Below are positions 27,809-36,908 of a DNA stretch of 64,000 nucleotides, piece after piece; within the stretch, counting starts at the first letter, position 1; each line of letters starts with the position of its first letter. The stretch is from Aquimarina sp. ERC-38 (GTDB taxonomy: Bacteria > Bacteroidota > Bacteroidia > Flavobacteriales > Flavobacteriaceae): the NCBI RefSeq assembly GCF_026222555.1, contig NZ_CP098511.1:539501-603500 (forward strand). Reading direction: 5' to 3'. The translations under genes and the position numbers were made by a program. Under the pieces are notes generated by a model, which was not told the origin of the DNA, ran no database searches, and saw only the letters and a program-made list of their open reading frames with translations.

Positions 27809-30808
27809 ATGTATACGAATTGCCATTCATACTATTCTTTAGGCTACGGAACCTTCTCCGAAACCGATCTTTTAGAGTTAGCAGAAGAACATAAAATATT
27901 CTACATTACCCTTACCGATATTAATAATACTTCAGCTGTCCTTAATTTTTTAAAGGAAGCAAAAGATTATAAGGTATGGCCTGCAATTGGGGTTGATTTC
28001 AGGAACGATATTGACCAACAATACGTGATGATTGCAAAAACCAATAAGGGTTTTGAAGCGATCAACCGTTTCCTATCCGGACACCTTCACGATGAATCGG
28101 ACTTCCCCACAATTGCCCCTGATTTAGAAGAGGTATATGTGATCTATCCGTTTGAAAGGGTAATGGAACTGGAAAAAACGGACTTTAAAAGTAATGAGTA
28201 TATAGGCATATCTGTTCGTAACCTTAACCGGCTACCTTTTACTAAGTATAAAAATTATACCGAAAAACTAGTAGTGCAACAGCAGGTAAGTTTTCGGAAC
28301 AAAGCAGATTTTAATGCACACCGGTTATTGCGCTGTATTGCATTAAATACCTTACTAAGTAAACTTCAGCTAGACGAACAATCAGAATTGGAAAACCGTA
28401 TGTATTCTAAAGATCAATTATTAGCGCTGTATGCGGAGCATCCGTATGTACTTGAAAATACCAAACGGATGCTACAAAGCTGTAAAGTAGATTTCTTTTT
28501 TGGGGACGAGCGTACCAATCAGAACCAATTGATGTATTTTGAAAGTAGGGAAAAAGATTTTAACTACCTGCAACAACTATGTTATCGAAAACTACCGGAA
28601 CGTTATAAAGAAGTTACCCCAAAGATTATTGCAAGGGTAGAAAAAGAACTGGAAACCATCAAAAAAATGGACTTTGTTTCCTACTTTATGATCAATTATA
28701 TGATGATCGAACGGGCAAAAAGCCAAGGCTATTATCATATAGGCAGGGGATCTGGCGCGAATAGTATTGTAGCATATATCATCGGGATAACCAATGTAGA
28801 CCCTATAGAATTGGACTTATATTTTGAACGCTTTATCAATGTTTTTAGGAACAGCCCCCCGGATTTTGATATAGATTTTAGTTGGACAGACCGGGATGAG
28901 ATGACCGCCTATCTTTTTGATACCTATGATAACGTTGCCCTACTGGGAACCTATGTCACTTTTAAATATAAAAGTACGGTTCGCGAACTGGGAAAAGTCT
29001 TTGGGATCCCTAAAATGGAAATCGATGCCTACCTATCGGGTTATCCTACCGTAGGGCAAAACGGAAAATATTTTGAATACGTAGAAAAGTACAGCCACTA
29101 TATTGAATCGTTCCCAAGGTTTACCAGTGTACATTCTTCCGGGATCATCATTACCGAAAAACCTATCTATTACTTTTCGGCTACCATTATGCCCCCTAAA
29201 AACTTTGAAACGGTACAATTCGATATGAATATTGCCGAGGAAGTTGGGATCTACAAATTCGATATTTTGGCACAAAGGGGACTTGCTAAGATAAAAGAGA
29301 GTCTGGCACTAATTAGAGAGAACCAACCGGATGCTATCATAAAAGATATTGATGATGTCAAGGAGTTTATAAATGATCCAAAACTCAATAAAATGCTGGA
29401 AACCGGGGATTGTATGGGGGTATATTATGTAGAGAGCCCTGCCATGCGCGGGTTGATGACCAAAATGCAAACCAATGATTATATCGGGTTGGTTGCAGCA
29501 AGTTCCATTATCCGACCCGGGGTTTCGGGAGGGGGGATGAAAAACGAATTTATCCTCCGGCACCGCTTTCCTGAAAAACGAAAAGAGGCGCATCCGGTAA
29601 TGTTGGATATTTTACACGAAACCTACGGGGTAATGGTCTATCAGGAAGATGTCCTAAAAGTAGCCCATGAGTTCGCAGGGTTTTCTTTAGCCGAAGCAGA
29701 TATTTTACGTAGGGGGATGCGTGGTAAAACAAAGTCAAAAGGGGTTATCGCCAAAATGGAAGCGAAGTTTCGGAATAACTGTTTAAAAAAAGGCTTTGAA
29801 AGTAAAGTTGTAGGCGAAGTATGGAGCCAGATGCGAGCTTTTGCCGGTTATGCTTTTGCCAAAGGGCATTCGGCTTCTTATGCGGTAGAGAGCTACCAGA
29901 GTTTATATTTAAAACAATACTTCCCTATCGAATTCATGGTAGCCGTTTTAAACCAGGGGGGCGGGTTTTATAAAGTAGAAACCTACCTGCATGAACTTAA
30001 GAAACGTGGGGCTATTGTAGAGATGCCTTGTGTAAACAATTCAGATCACCCTCACCGGTTGATTGGTAAAACGGTGTATTTGGGATTTGGGTTGATCAAG
30101 GGTTTAGAAACTAACGTAATTCAAAAGATCCTAAATGAACGCCAGCTCTATGGTAGTTTTAAAGGTTTGGAAGATTTTTTGTTTAGAGTCAATATAGGGG
30201 TTGAGCAGATTAGTATGCTCATACGTATGAATGCTTTTCGGTTTATAGGGGAAGATAAGCATAAAACCATGTGGAAAGCCTACCTTCATTTTTCTAAAAC
30301 CAAAAAGAAACCCGGAATCCCGTTACTCTTCCAGGAAAAAGCGAAAGAATATACATTACCCAATATTAGAACAAGTCAAACTATCGAAGCCTACGATCAA
30401 ATTTCGCTCCTAGGCTTTCCCTTAATTTCCCGGTTTGAATTGTTAAAAGATGAAATGGAACCTTCTATTACCGCATCGCAGCTTAAAGGATATAACAAAA
30501 GAAGGGTGGTTATCTATGGGAACCTGATTACGGCAAAAGATACCCCAACACAGAATAAAAGGATCATGGCGTTTGGTACTTTCTTTGATCGCGACGGAAT
30601 GGTGTTTGACACCGTTCACTTTCCAGGGTTTATAGAAAAATACCCCTTAAAAGCAAAAGGGATTTATAAAATAACAGGCATTGTCGCGGAAGAACTAGGG
30701 CACTACGCCATCAATGCCGAACAAGCAATTTACCAGGCAATTACACCGGATCCAAGACATCATACCACCAGTAATTCCAATAAAAACAGTAACCTGCTGA
30801 TCCAATGA
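27809..30808 (+). CDS. Error-prone DNA polymerase III alpha-like subunit (DnaE family)
   Basis: This 999-residue C-family polymerase is clearly shorter than the replicative alpha subunit of Bacteroidota (about 1450). The N-terminal PHP domain starts YTNCHSYYSLGYGTFSE; one of the usual HxH metal ligands is replaced (NCHS), so proofreading-type activity is doubtful. The palm has GRGSGANSIVAYIIG near residue 311 and the catalytic Asp pair in PDFDIDF near 350. The fingers have VYQEDVLK, and the GYAFAKGHSASYA motif is near 690. An OB-like part is at the C-terminus. Position after dinB and overlap with a small downstream gene indicate a mutagenesis cassette. Confidence 0.88.
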   Translation: MYTNCHSYYSLGYGTFSETDLLELAEEHKIFYITLTDINNTSAVLNFLKEAKDYKVWPAIGVDFRNDIDQQYVMIAKTNKGFEAINRFLSGHLHDESDFPTIAPDLEEVYVIYPFERVMELEKTDFKSNEYIGISVRNLNRLPFTKYKNYTEKLVVQQQVSFRNKADFNAHRLLRCIALNTLLSKLQLDEQSELENRMYSKDQLLALYAEHPYVLENTKRMLQSCKVDFFFGDERTNQNQLMYFESREKDFNYLQQLCYRKLPERYKEVTPKIIARVEKELETIKKMDFVSYFMINYMMIERAKSQGYYHIGRGSGANSIVAYIIGITNVDPIELDLYFERFINVFRNSPPDFDIDFSWTDRDEMTAYLFDTYDNVALLGTYVTFKYKSTVRELGKVFGIPKMEIDAYLSGYPTVGQNGKYFEYVEKYSHYIESFPRFTSVHSSGIIITEKPIYYFSATIMPPKNFETVQFDMNIAEEVGIYKFDILAQRGLAKIKESLALIRENQPDAIIKDIDDVKEFINDPKLNKMLETGDCMGVYYVESPAMRGLMTKMQTNDYIGLVAASSIIRPGVSGGGMKNEFILRHRFPEKRKEAHPVMLDILHETYGVMVYQEDVLKVAHEFAGFSLAEADILRRGMRGKTKSKGVIAKMEAKFRNNCLKKGFESKVVGEVWSQMRAFAGYAFAKGHSASYAVESYQSLYLKQYFPIEFMVAVLNQGGGFYKVETYLHELKKRGAIVEMPCVNNSDHPHRLIGKTVYLGFGLIKGLETNVIQKILNERQLYGSFKGLEDFLFRVNIGVEQISMLIRMNAFRFIGEDKHKTMWKAYLHFSKTKKKPGIPLLFQEKAKEYTLPNIRTSQTIEAYDQISLLGFPLISRFELLKDEMEPSITASQLKGYNKRRVVIYGNLITAKDTPTQNKRIMAFGTFFDRDGMVFDTVHFPGFIEKYPLKAKGIYKITGIVAEELGHYAINAEQAIYQAITPDPRHHTTSNSNKNSNLLIQ

Positions 30809-31050
30809 AAATAGAGTTGTACCAAGAATTACCCGGGATATCACAACATTTTATGGTTCAGAATAGTGGGGTTTTGTTAAAAATCATTACTAGGGAACCT
30901 TTTGATTTTGTCCTTTACGGGATACATAATTTTTACGTTGAAATCATCTATCGAAAAGCTACCCATAAAGTCTTTGCTTTAAACGCTTTTACTATGGACG
31001 ATGTAAAGCTTGATTTTTATTTGCAAAGTATTGAAATAAAGATACGTTGA
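30805..31050 (+). CDS. Small protein of the dinB-dnaE operon
   Basis: This 81-residue protein has no recognisable domain. It is soluble and strand-rich (VLLKIITREPFDFVLYGIHN, FYVEIIYRKATHKVFALNAF). The start overlaps the dnaE-like stop in ATGA, so the two are translationally coupled. Such tight coupling suggests a subunit or regulator of the error-prone polymerase, playing a part like ImuA or a clamp adaptor; this is inference from position only. Confidence 0.65.
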   Translation: MKIELYQELPGISQHFMVQNSGVLLKIITREPFDFVLYGIHNFYVEIIYRKATHKVFALNAFTMDDVKLDFYLQSIEIKIR

Positions 31051-31261
31051 AATGAAGTGTAACGATTTGTAGTATTTATGCTTTAACTTCGTTTAAACTA
31101 CTAACAATGGTCTAGTAGAACTATCAAAACCTAGTATAGGCGCCTTAAATCTTCAACTAATATTAACTAACCTAAAATAAAGACGCCCTTAAAAGAACGT
31201 ATTTAAAACCAGTTTTTTTAAAATCATCAGGTTGCATAACAGCTACTAATGTTGAAATATA

Positions 31262-32503
31262 TTACTTAAGTGTTAATCCCTTATATTGGTCATAATCATT
31301 ATTTGATAAAATATCCGTTGATATTGTACCATTAGAAGTGTTAATTTTTAATAGTGTATTAAAATCTACCAGTGCTATGACTTCATTTGTATCAGGATAA
31401 TAAACCGAACTAATATCTCCTCCATTGGAAGAAAAGTTATCAAAATAATCCGTACCTAATTGTGTTATCACTGTTTCCATTGAAGTATTAAGGTCATATT
31501 TAACAAAATTGCGTACTTCTCCGCTTTCATAATTTCGTTTATAAAGATATAGCTCCCCTTCAGAATTTAAAGTTAATCCCTTGTATTGGTCATAATCACT
31601 GTTTGATAAAATGTCCGTTGATATTGTACCATTAGAAATGTCAATTTTTAATAGTGTATTGAAATCCACTAATGCTATGACCTCATTTGTGTCAGGATAA
31701 TAAACTGAACTAATATCTCCTCCATTGGAAGAGAAGTTATCAAAATAATCTGTACCTAATTGTGTTATCACTGTTTCCATTGAAGTATTAAGGTCATATT
31801 TAACAAAACTGCGTACTTCTCCGCTTTCATAATTTCGTTTAAAAAGATATAGCTCTCCATTAGAATTTAAAGTTAATCCCTTGTATTGGTCATAATCACT
31901 GTTTGATAAAATGTCCGTTGATATTGTACCATTAGAAGTGTTAATTTTTAATAGTGTATTGAAATCCACTAATGCTATGACCTCATTTGTGTCAGGATAA
32001 TAAACTGAACTAATATCTCCTCCATTGGAAGAGAAGTTATCAAAATAATCTGTACCTAATTGCGTTAACACTGTTTCCATTGAAGTATTAAGGTCATATT
32101 TAACAAAATTGCGTACTTCTCCGCTTTCGTAATTTCTTTTAAATAAGAATAACTCATTTGTTACAACTTCTGTGATAATTTCAATTTCTCCAATGTTTTC
32201 AGTTTGATTGTTATACGTTAAGGTTATTATACCCGAAATAGCATTTTCTGGGACTATAACTTTTAAGAAATTACTGTCGATTTCGATTATAGTAGCAGTT
32301 ATATTTTCAGTGAATTTTACAACGTATGTTTCATTTGTTAAAAATCCATTACCATCAATTGTAATTGAATCACCAACTTCAGCTGATTGTAATGAAATTT
32401 CTATATTCGTGGGGAAACTATTTTGCTCCTGCTCCGTCGAATCATCATTTGAACAAGATAAAATAATCATTAAAATTGTCAATAAACTTAAAAAATTTCT
32501 CAT
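31262..32503 (-). CDS. IPT/TIG lipoprotein with three near-identical 100-residue repeats
   Basis: This 413-residue protein has a signal peptide ending in a lipobox (LMIILSCSND), so it is probably on the outer membrane. Residues about 30-115 form an IPT/TIG immunoglobulin-like domain. Three tandem 100-residue units follow, each with LYLFKRNYESGEVR, FVKYDLNTSMETV, FDNFSSNGGDISSVYYPD and STDILSN. The DNA repeats have an exact 300-bp period and are almost identical, pointing to recent duplication or gene conversion. Units with periodic strands may form a propeller. No operon partner; convergent with the dnaE operon. Confidence 0.75.
   Translation of the reverse strand: MRNFLSLLTILMIILSCSNDDSTEQEQNSFPTNIEISLQSAEVGDSITIDGNGFLTNETYVVKFTENITATIIEIDSNFLKVIVPENAISGIITLTYNNQTENIGEIEIITEVVTNELFLFKRNYESGEVRNFVKYDLNTSMETVLTQLGTDYFDNFSSNGGDISSVYYPDTNEVIALVDFNTLLKINTSNGTISTDILSNSDYDQYKGLTLNSNGELYLFKRNYESGEVRSFVKYDLNTSMETVITQLGTDYFDNFSSNGGDISSVYYPDTNEVIALVDFNTLLKIDISNGTISTDILSNSDYDQYKGLTLNSEGELYLYKRNYESGEVRNFVKYDLNTSMETVITQLGTDYFDNFSSNGGDISSVYYPDTNEVIALVDFNTLLKINTSNGTISTDILSNNDYDQYKGLTLK
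31265..32164 (-). repeat. Three 300-bp tandem coding repeats
   Basis: AGTTAATCCCTT(A/G)TATTGGT recurs at about 31271, 31571 and 31871, giving a 300-bp period within the lipoprotein gene. The middle copy and one neighbour differ at only a few positions. The unit keeps the frame, so copy number can change by recombination without breaking the gene. Confidence 0.85.
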
Positions 32504-33772
32504 TTTTTTGTCTTAATGCGTTATAAAAATAGTTTATATAAACCTATCCAATAAAAGTTTGGTAAACCCAACTGAGCAAGTAGTTATTACAACCTTTTAA
32601 GATCTATTTTATACCTTTAAAATGTCAATTATACAAACCTTCTATTTAGATAAGTAGTGAAAATAAAGATTTTATAAAAGAAAATTCCCTGAAAATAATA
32701 AATATTGATAAAACTTAATGAAAGTTTCACTTTAAAATATGAGAAGGGGTATAAATTTCAAATAGATATTGCGGAATTATCTATTTAACAAATTCCATCT
32801 CTTCTCTAGTTACGTAGATAGCTTCTTCAAGCTTTACAGATGAATATGTTTGATTTTATTCAGGGAGTACTAGTAATTCTAACCCTAATTTGATTAAAAC
32901 TTTTATTAATTATTCAAGAAAGCAGTCAACTAGTCCAAAACCATTACGTGGAATTACCACGGTAACTGCAAAAATATAACTCATCACCTACCACAAATAA
33001 TTTGTAGTGAATTATATAAAGCAAATGGCAGAAAACTTTAATATTATCTTATCTGGTACTTATATTTTAGATACCTAAGAGGAATAGGAAGTCTCTTAGC
33101 TGTAGATTAAAGATGTACAAAATAATAATTTCAATTACCGAGAACACTATCTTTTAAAAATGCCTTTCTGAAGCCAGGAAACAAACCTAATTTACCAGCC
33201 AAAAATATACCGAACTAGAGAAACAATACGCAAAACTATCCATCCGGACGGACACCCTTCAAAAAGCAATTATTAGCCTTGCAAAAAAAGAACATATTAG
33301 AGTAGATAACAATATCTCAAACCTGAAAATAAAGCGGGGGTCTAGTTTAAATTTTGTTTCGGAAAACAAAAACAAAAAGTTAATAAATAAAAGAGGAATT
33401 TTAAAAAACTATTTAAAACTGAAAATTTAAGAAATGAATTTTGAAAAATTTAAATTTATGAGGTTTTAGCATAATTACCCTACGTGTTTTATTTAGTTGA
33501 TTGTTAATACAATAGGTTCATTTATTTATAAAGTAATCTATAACTTTAGTGAATTTATCGTTTTCCTCAATAAAATAGTGTAATATCTCACTTAATTTAT
33601 AATAAAAATAGCATTATTACAACCCAAACCAGGACAAAAATACTTATAAAAAACAAAGAAAATACTATACTTTTTTTATTAAATAATTCTTAGTTTTGTA
33701 TTGTAAATCAGTCAATTACATATGTAATTGACTATGTATAAACTTAAATTTTAACCTTAAATACTGGGAATT
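32504..33772. other. Gene-poor stretch with an ORF remnant
   Basis: I find no intact gene. An open frame without a start codon at 33191-33430 encodes a charged coiled-coil-like peptide (KYTELEKQYAKLSIRTDTLQ), preceded in frame by a stop and then LSEARKQT. This looks like a decayed gene of unknown kind, perhaps a transposase-type orfA. The rest is AT-rich with stops in every frame. Confidence 0.45.
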
Positions 33773-33952
33773 ATGAAACTTATTTTATCAATTTTTAAAA
33801 CTCTTTTTTTACTTTTATCAATAGGAATTATTACCTCTTGTGAAACTTCTGAAGATTTACAGGAGGAAACGGAAATTATTTATGACTTTGAACAAGACGT
33901 CCAACTTATCGGAAAAAACGAAATCGAAGACCCCGGAACTAGGGGCAGATAG
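33773..33952 (+). CDS. Small lipoprotein, 59 residues
   Basis: ATG 33773 opens a 59-residue frame with a Lys-headed hydrophobic signal (LILSIFKTLFLLLSIGIITSC) ending in a clear lipobox SC, followed by an acidic tail (EDLQEETEIIYDFEQD). A 59-residue lipoprotein with 23 leader residues would be a very short anchored peptide. Its 3' end overlaps, in another frame, the start of the membrane-protein gene at 33882. Function unknown; the signal peptide makes it more likely real than chance. Confidence 0.5.
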   Translation: MKLILSIFKTLFLLLSIGIITSCETSEDLQEETEIIYDFEQDVQLIGKNEIEDPGTRGR

Positions 33953-34598
33953 TAGTAAGATTTTTTTTATCATTATTTTAATAGGTGCTTTACTTGGTAG
34001 TTCAGCACCTTTTTTGCATATGCTATTTCCAGTTAAGGCTCAAGAAAAAATTGCTCTTGAGAAACAATATGATGATGGTCAAGTTAATGAACAAGATTAT
34101 AAAGTTAAAAGTGATATACTATGGGAAAAATATCAAGTTTTTGGTTTTACAAATATGCGTAGATTTCTTTTTGCAGTTGGGTTTCCCATAGCACTTTTTA
34201 GTTGTTCCATCTTAATGCTATTTATAGCGAGATTTAGTAATGATCTATATATTAAAAAAGGAACGTTGATAGGTGGAACTTCATTTCAAACGATTTCCTT
34301 ATATTTTATAATTTGGAGTTTTTGGTCATTTGATGAAGGTATTTATGATTTCAGTGAAACTACGTATTATTTGATTTTGGCAGTTACATCTATAACTCTT
34401 TCAATAGGTCTCTATTTTATATTTAAATCATTCGCTTTCCGAAAGTTTGAAATTAGAGAACTTATTGGTTTAACAGTTATTTTACGTAAAAAGCTTTTTC
34501 TTTTTATCGATAGACATGAATCTACCCAAAAGGCAACTATCGAAAAAGAGAAAATTGATAATAAAGTCTATACAACATTTAGAAAGGTAGTTGAATAA
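33882..34598 (+). CDS. Hypothetical four-helix membrane protein
   Basis: This roughly 238-residue protein has four hydrophobic segments: IFFIIILIGALLGSSAPFL, FLFAVGFPIALFSCSILMLF, a TFQTISLYFIIWSFW-type one, and YYLILAVTSITLSIGLYFIF. The C-terminal tail is charged (ATIEKEKIDNK). I do not recognise a family. I used ATG 33882 because the GTG at 33840 would overlap even more of the upstream lipoprotein frame; the region of overlap encodes a polar N-terminus that could also be absent. A 66-residue gene follows after 16 bases. Confidence 0.5.
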   Translation: MTLNKTSNLSEKTKSKTPELGADSSKIFFIIILIGALLGSSAPFLHMLFPVKAQEKIALEKQYDDGQVNEQDYKVKSDILWEKYQVFGFTNMRRFLFAVGFPIALFSCSILMLFIARFSNDLYIKKGTLIGGTSFQTISLYFIIWSFWSFDEGIYDFSETTYYLILAVTSITLSIGLYFIFKSFAFRKFEIRELIGLTVILRKKLFLFIDRHESTQKATIEKEKIDNKVYTTFRKVVE

Positions 34599-34614
34599 AT
34601 CTTAGCACACAAAA

Positions 34615-34815
34615 ATGAAAATTAGCGATTCTGAAAAAAAGGAAATTTTAAACAAGTTGTTAAAACAAGATAAAATTTATGATGAAGACTATAATTCCTT
34701 TGATGAAGATTTAAACGAAAATCTTATCTACAAATATAACTTACAAAAGACGAAATTATTCTCTTTATTATGTGAAAAGCAAAAATTAATATATCAAATA
34801 AGATTATTAAATTAG
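34615..34815 (+). CDS. Hypothetical small helical protein
   Basis: This 66-residue, very charged and probably all-helical protein (KKEILNKLLKQDKIYDEDYN, then KYNLQKTKLFSLLCEKQKL) has no family I recognise. It follows the membrane-protein gene closely on the same strand, and its stop overlaps the stop of the convergent repressor gene by four bases. Confidence 0.4.
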   Translation: MKISDSEKKEILNKLLKQDKIYDEDYNSFDEDLNENLIYKYNLQKTKLFSLLCEKQKLIYQIRLLN

Positions 34816-35264
34816 TTAGCTTTTTCTTTTTCTAATAAATAAGCAACTGTTTTTTTAAGTTCTTCTACCTCGTTAGAAATTTCATCAATTTTAGAAGCAG
34901 TAGCAAAAACCTTTACAAAAGAATCATAACTTTTAAGTTTTGAAAATTCTTCAATATTGTCTGATATATAATTTAGAATACTAACCTTATCAATAGCATC
35001 CAATTTTAAACTTAGGTCAGACTGATAATTTAAATCCTTGTTTATCGGATTTTGAATAGTCATAGATTCAGTACCCGTTAACAACCATGTAGGGTTACAA
35101 TCTGTAAAAGTAGTTAAGAAACTCTCTAAAACACTAGAACTGATATTTGAATTATTTTTTACCATTCTCCATAATGTTCCCCTGCCAATGTTTGCCTTTT
35201 GTTCAGCTTGGTGAATAGATAGCCCTTTAAATTTCAAATATTCCTGTAATCGATTAGCGATCAT
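34812..35264 (-). CDS. XRE-family phage-repressor-like protein
   Basis: This 150-residue protein has an N-terminal helix-turn-helix (NRLQEYLKFKGLSIHQAEQK, then GRGTLWRMVKNN, residues 4-36) and the PTWLLTGTESM motif typical of Bacteroidota CI-type repressors. The C-terminal half is helical (EVEELKKTVAYLLEKEK) and probably makes oligomers; there is no S24 peptidase domain. It is divergent from a small HTH gene at 35451 with a 186-bp AT-rich gap, the layout of a phage or element switch. Confidence 0.75.
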   Translation of the reverse strand: MIANRLQEYLKFKGLSIHQAEQKANIGRGTLWRMVKNNSNISSSVLESFLTTFTDCNPTWLLTGTESMTIQNPINKDLNYQSDLSLKLDAIDKVSILNYISDNIEEFSKLKSYDSFVKVFATASKIDEISNEVEELKKTVAYLLEKEKAN

Positions 35265-35450
35265 ACAAGTTAAGAATAAGTTGTTGTAAGATTTATATGA
35301 AATTTATTCATGAATTAATGCAAATATTTCTTATTTAAGTGAAATAATTACATAAAAATGTGTAAATTTGATTATACTTAGTAAATGTATGAAAAATTGC
35401 ATGAACTCAAATTACTATTACATAAGTGAATTTGTACAATTACATTAAGA
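35265..35450. promoter_or_regulatory. Divergent control region of repressor and HTH genes
   Basis: This AT-rich gap separates two divergent DNA-binding protein genes. Repeated TTACATAA/TTACAT and TGAATT/CATGAA motifs occur (35347-35352, 35420-35425 and nearby) and are operator candidates. GTAAATTTG near 35361 resembles a -7 element for the plus-strand gene. Confidence 0.4.
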
Positions 35451-35654
35451 ATGTCCGAATTACGAAGAAAAAGAGTTGAAAAATTATTGAATGAAATTCA
35501 AGATATTATTTCTATTCAAGCATTTGAAAGAAAATTAAACTTAACTCGTGGTACTATTTATAAATTTTTAAAAGAACAAAGAAAATTAAAGAATTCAGAA
35601 ATTAAAGTCTTAGATAATTATTTCAAAGATATTCTAAATATATATTTTGACTAG
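35451..35654 (+). CDS. Small HTH protein (Cro-like position)
   Basis: This 67-residue protein has a probable helix-turn-helix in IQAFERKLNLTRGTIYKFLKEQ (first helix, turn at NLT, recognition helix TIYKFL). It is divergent from the repressor-type gene. Size and position are those of a Cro-like regulator, but sequence alone does not prove it. Confidence 0.55.
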   Translation: MSELRRKRVEKLLNEIQDIISIQAFERKLNLTRGTIYKFLKEQRKLKNSEIKVLDNYFKDILNIYFD

Positions 35655-35716
35655 ATATACAAGAAGTTTATAAGCACTTTGTAAATTATCTAAAATAACC
35701 CCAAATAAATTACATT

Positions 35717-35944
35717 ATGAAGAAAGAAGACGCAGAAACAAGGTATTATTTAGAATTATTAAAACACCTACACTTAGACTTTATACCCTTCTGTCAAGGG
35801 GTAGCTGAAGATAGGGAATACGAAACTTTACTAGATTCCTGGATTAAGGACTTGTTTAAGAAAAATAAACCAGTAGAAGAAGCTAAAGTGTTGTTGATAA
35901 AGCTAAGGCACGAACACTTTTTTAAAGAGGACGAAGCAAGCTAA
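35717..35944 (+). CDS. Hypothetical small protein, 75 residues
   Basis: This acidic, helical protein (EDAETRYYLELLKHLHLDF, then VEEAKVLLIKLRHEHFF) has no signal and no recognised family. It is downstream of the Cro-like gene on the same strand (62 bases) and may share its promoter. Confidence 0.45.
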   Translation: MKKEDAETRYYLELLKHLHLDFIPFCQGVAEDREYETLLDSWIKDLFKKNKPVEEAKVLLIKLRHEHFFKEDEAS

Positions 35945-36403
35945 CATACATAATTACAATTACCCCATCCCCAAACGCCATGAACCCCTACTTATGTAAT
36001 TTAACACTTAATAACGGTAATAAAAATAATTGAATTCATGCTAATAGTATAAACAACTTTAGACCAATTTTAATTTAATACATTTTTAACAACTCATAGG
36101 TAGCTATATAATAGCTTTCTATCCAAGTGTAAATACTTACAAACATTTACAAACGAACGTAAATGTTTACCAACCGGGTATAAGGTTTTATGCCTTTTAC
36201 TTTTGACCCCTAACAAATACATAAGCGGATATTCCTGCTTTTATAATAAATAAACCTATGTATAATTACACAAATCACTTGCCAATGAAAATATAGTACC
36301 CTCCCTTACTTTTTACCGGAAAAATGATCTAAGGCAAAACCAGGTTTTTAGCCCAATGGGTCGCTCTACGCAAAATTTTAAGTAATACATAAATTAAAAT
36401 ACA
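35945..36403. other. Long leader before the RHS locus, with an inverted repeat
   Basis: No gene found. AAACATTTAC (36141-36150) and GTAAATGTTT (36159-36168) form a perfect 10-bp inverted repeat with an eight-base spacer, preceded by a related GTAAATACTTAC palindrome (36129-36140). These clustered TTTAC/GTAAA sites could bind a regulator of the RHS genes. Confidence 0.45.
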
Positions 36404-36865
36404 ATGAACAAAAAACAATTTATACTGACCATACTTGGTATCTCCTTAAGTGCTTTTACATATGGGCAAGGTGGTATTCAAATATTTGCATTTAAATATG
36501 ACGAGGCAGGCAATGAGATCAACTTTCAAATCCCTATACCCCCCTCTTTTGGGGTAGCTTCAAAAGATGAATTAGAATCAATAGAAAAACTTACTAAAGA
36601 AAATCTTTTAGACGATCAATTCTCAGTATCCCCAAACCCTACAAGTGGGGAAGTAACCCTTCAATGGAACCCTGACCTACATAGAGATATTACCGCCATA
36701 CGCCTAGTAAGTTTAGTCAATAGTGAGAGCCAGGCTATAAATTTTAATACTGCCAGTTCGGTTTCTATTGACCTTAGTGGGAAAGCAACCGGGTTGTACC
36801 TGGTCATCTTCCACCTGAAAGGGGGAAGTACCCCTTTTGTTCAAAAGAAGGTCATTAAACACTAA
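36404..36865 (+). CDS. Small T9SS-sorted protein preceding the RHS gene
   Basis: This 153-residue protein has a signal peptide (FILTILGISLSAFTYGQ), a short mature region, then from about residue 75 a type A C-terminal sorting domain: FSVSPNPTSGEVTLQWNP, SIDLSGKATGLYLVIF, ending QKKVIKH. Such domains send proteins through the type IX secretion system and anchor them at the cell surface. The mature part is only about 50 residues, so almost the whole protein is signal and sorting domain. It lies 43 bases upstream of the RHS gene, which has no sorting domain of its own. Confidence 0.82.
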   Translation: MNKKQFILTILGISLSAFTYGQGGIQIFAFKYDEAGNEINFQIPIPPSFGVASKDELESIEKLTKENLLDDQFSVSPNPTSGEVTLQWNPDLHRDITAIRLVSLVNSESQAINFNTASSVSIDLSGKATGLYLVIFHLKGGSTPFVQKKVIKH

Positions 36866-36908
36866 AACACCCTACTTACAAGAAATAGTTCACACTAAAC
36901 CATTACAA

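Noticed and set aside
31265..32164. Repeat array considered as CRISPR or satellite
   Set aside because: The unit is 300 bp, coding and in frame within one lipoprotein gene, with no spacers. No CRISPR array is visible in the window.
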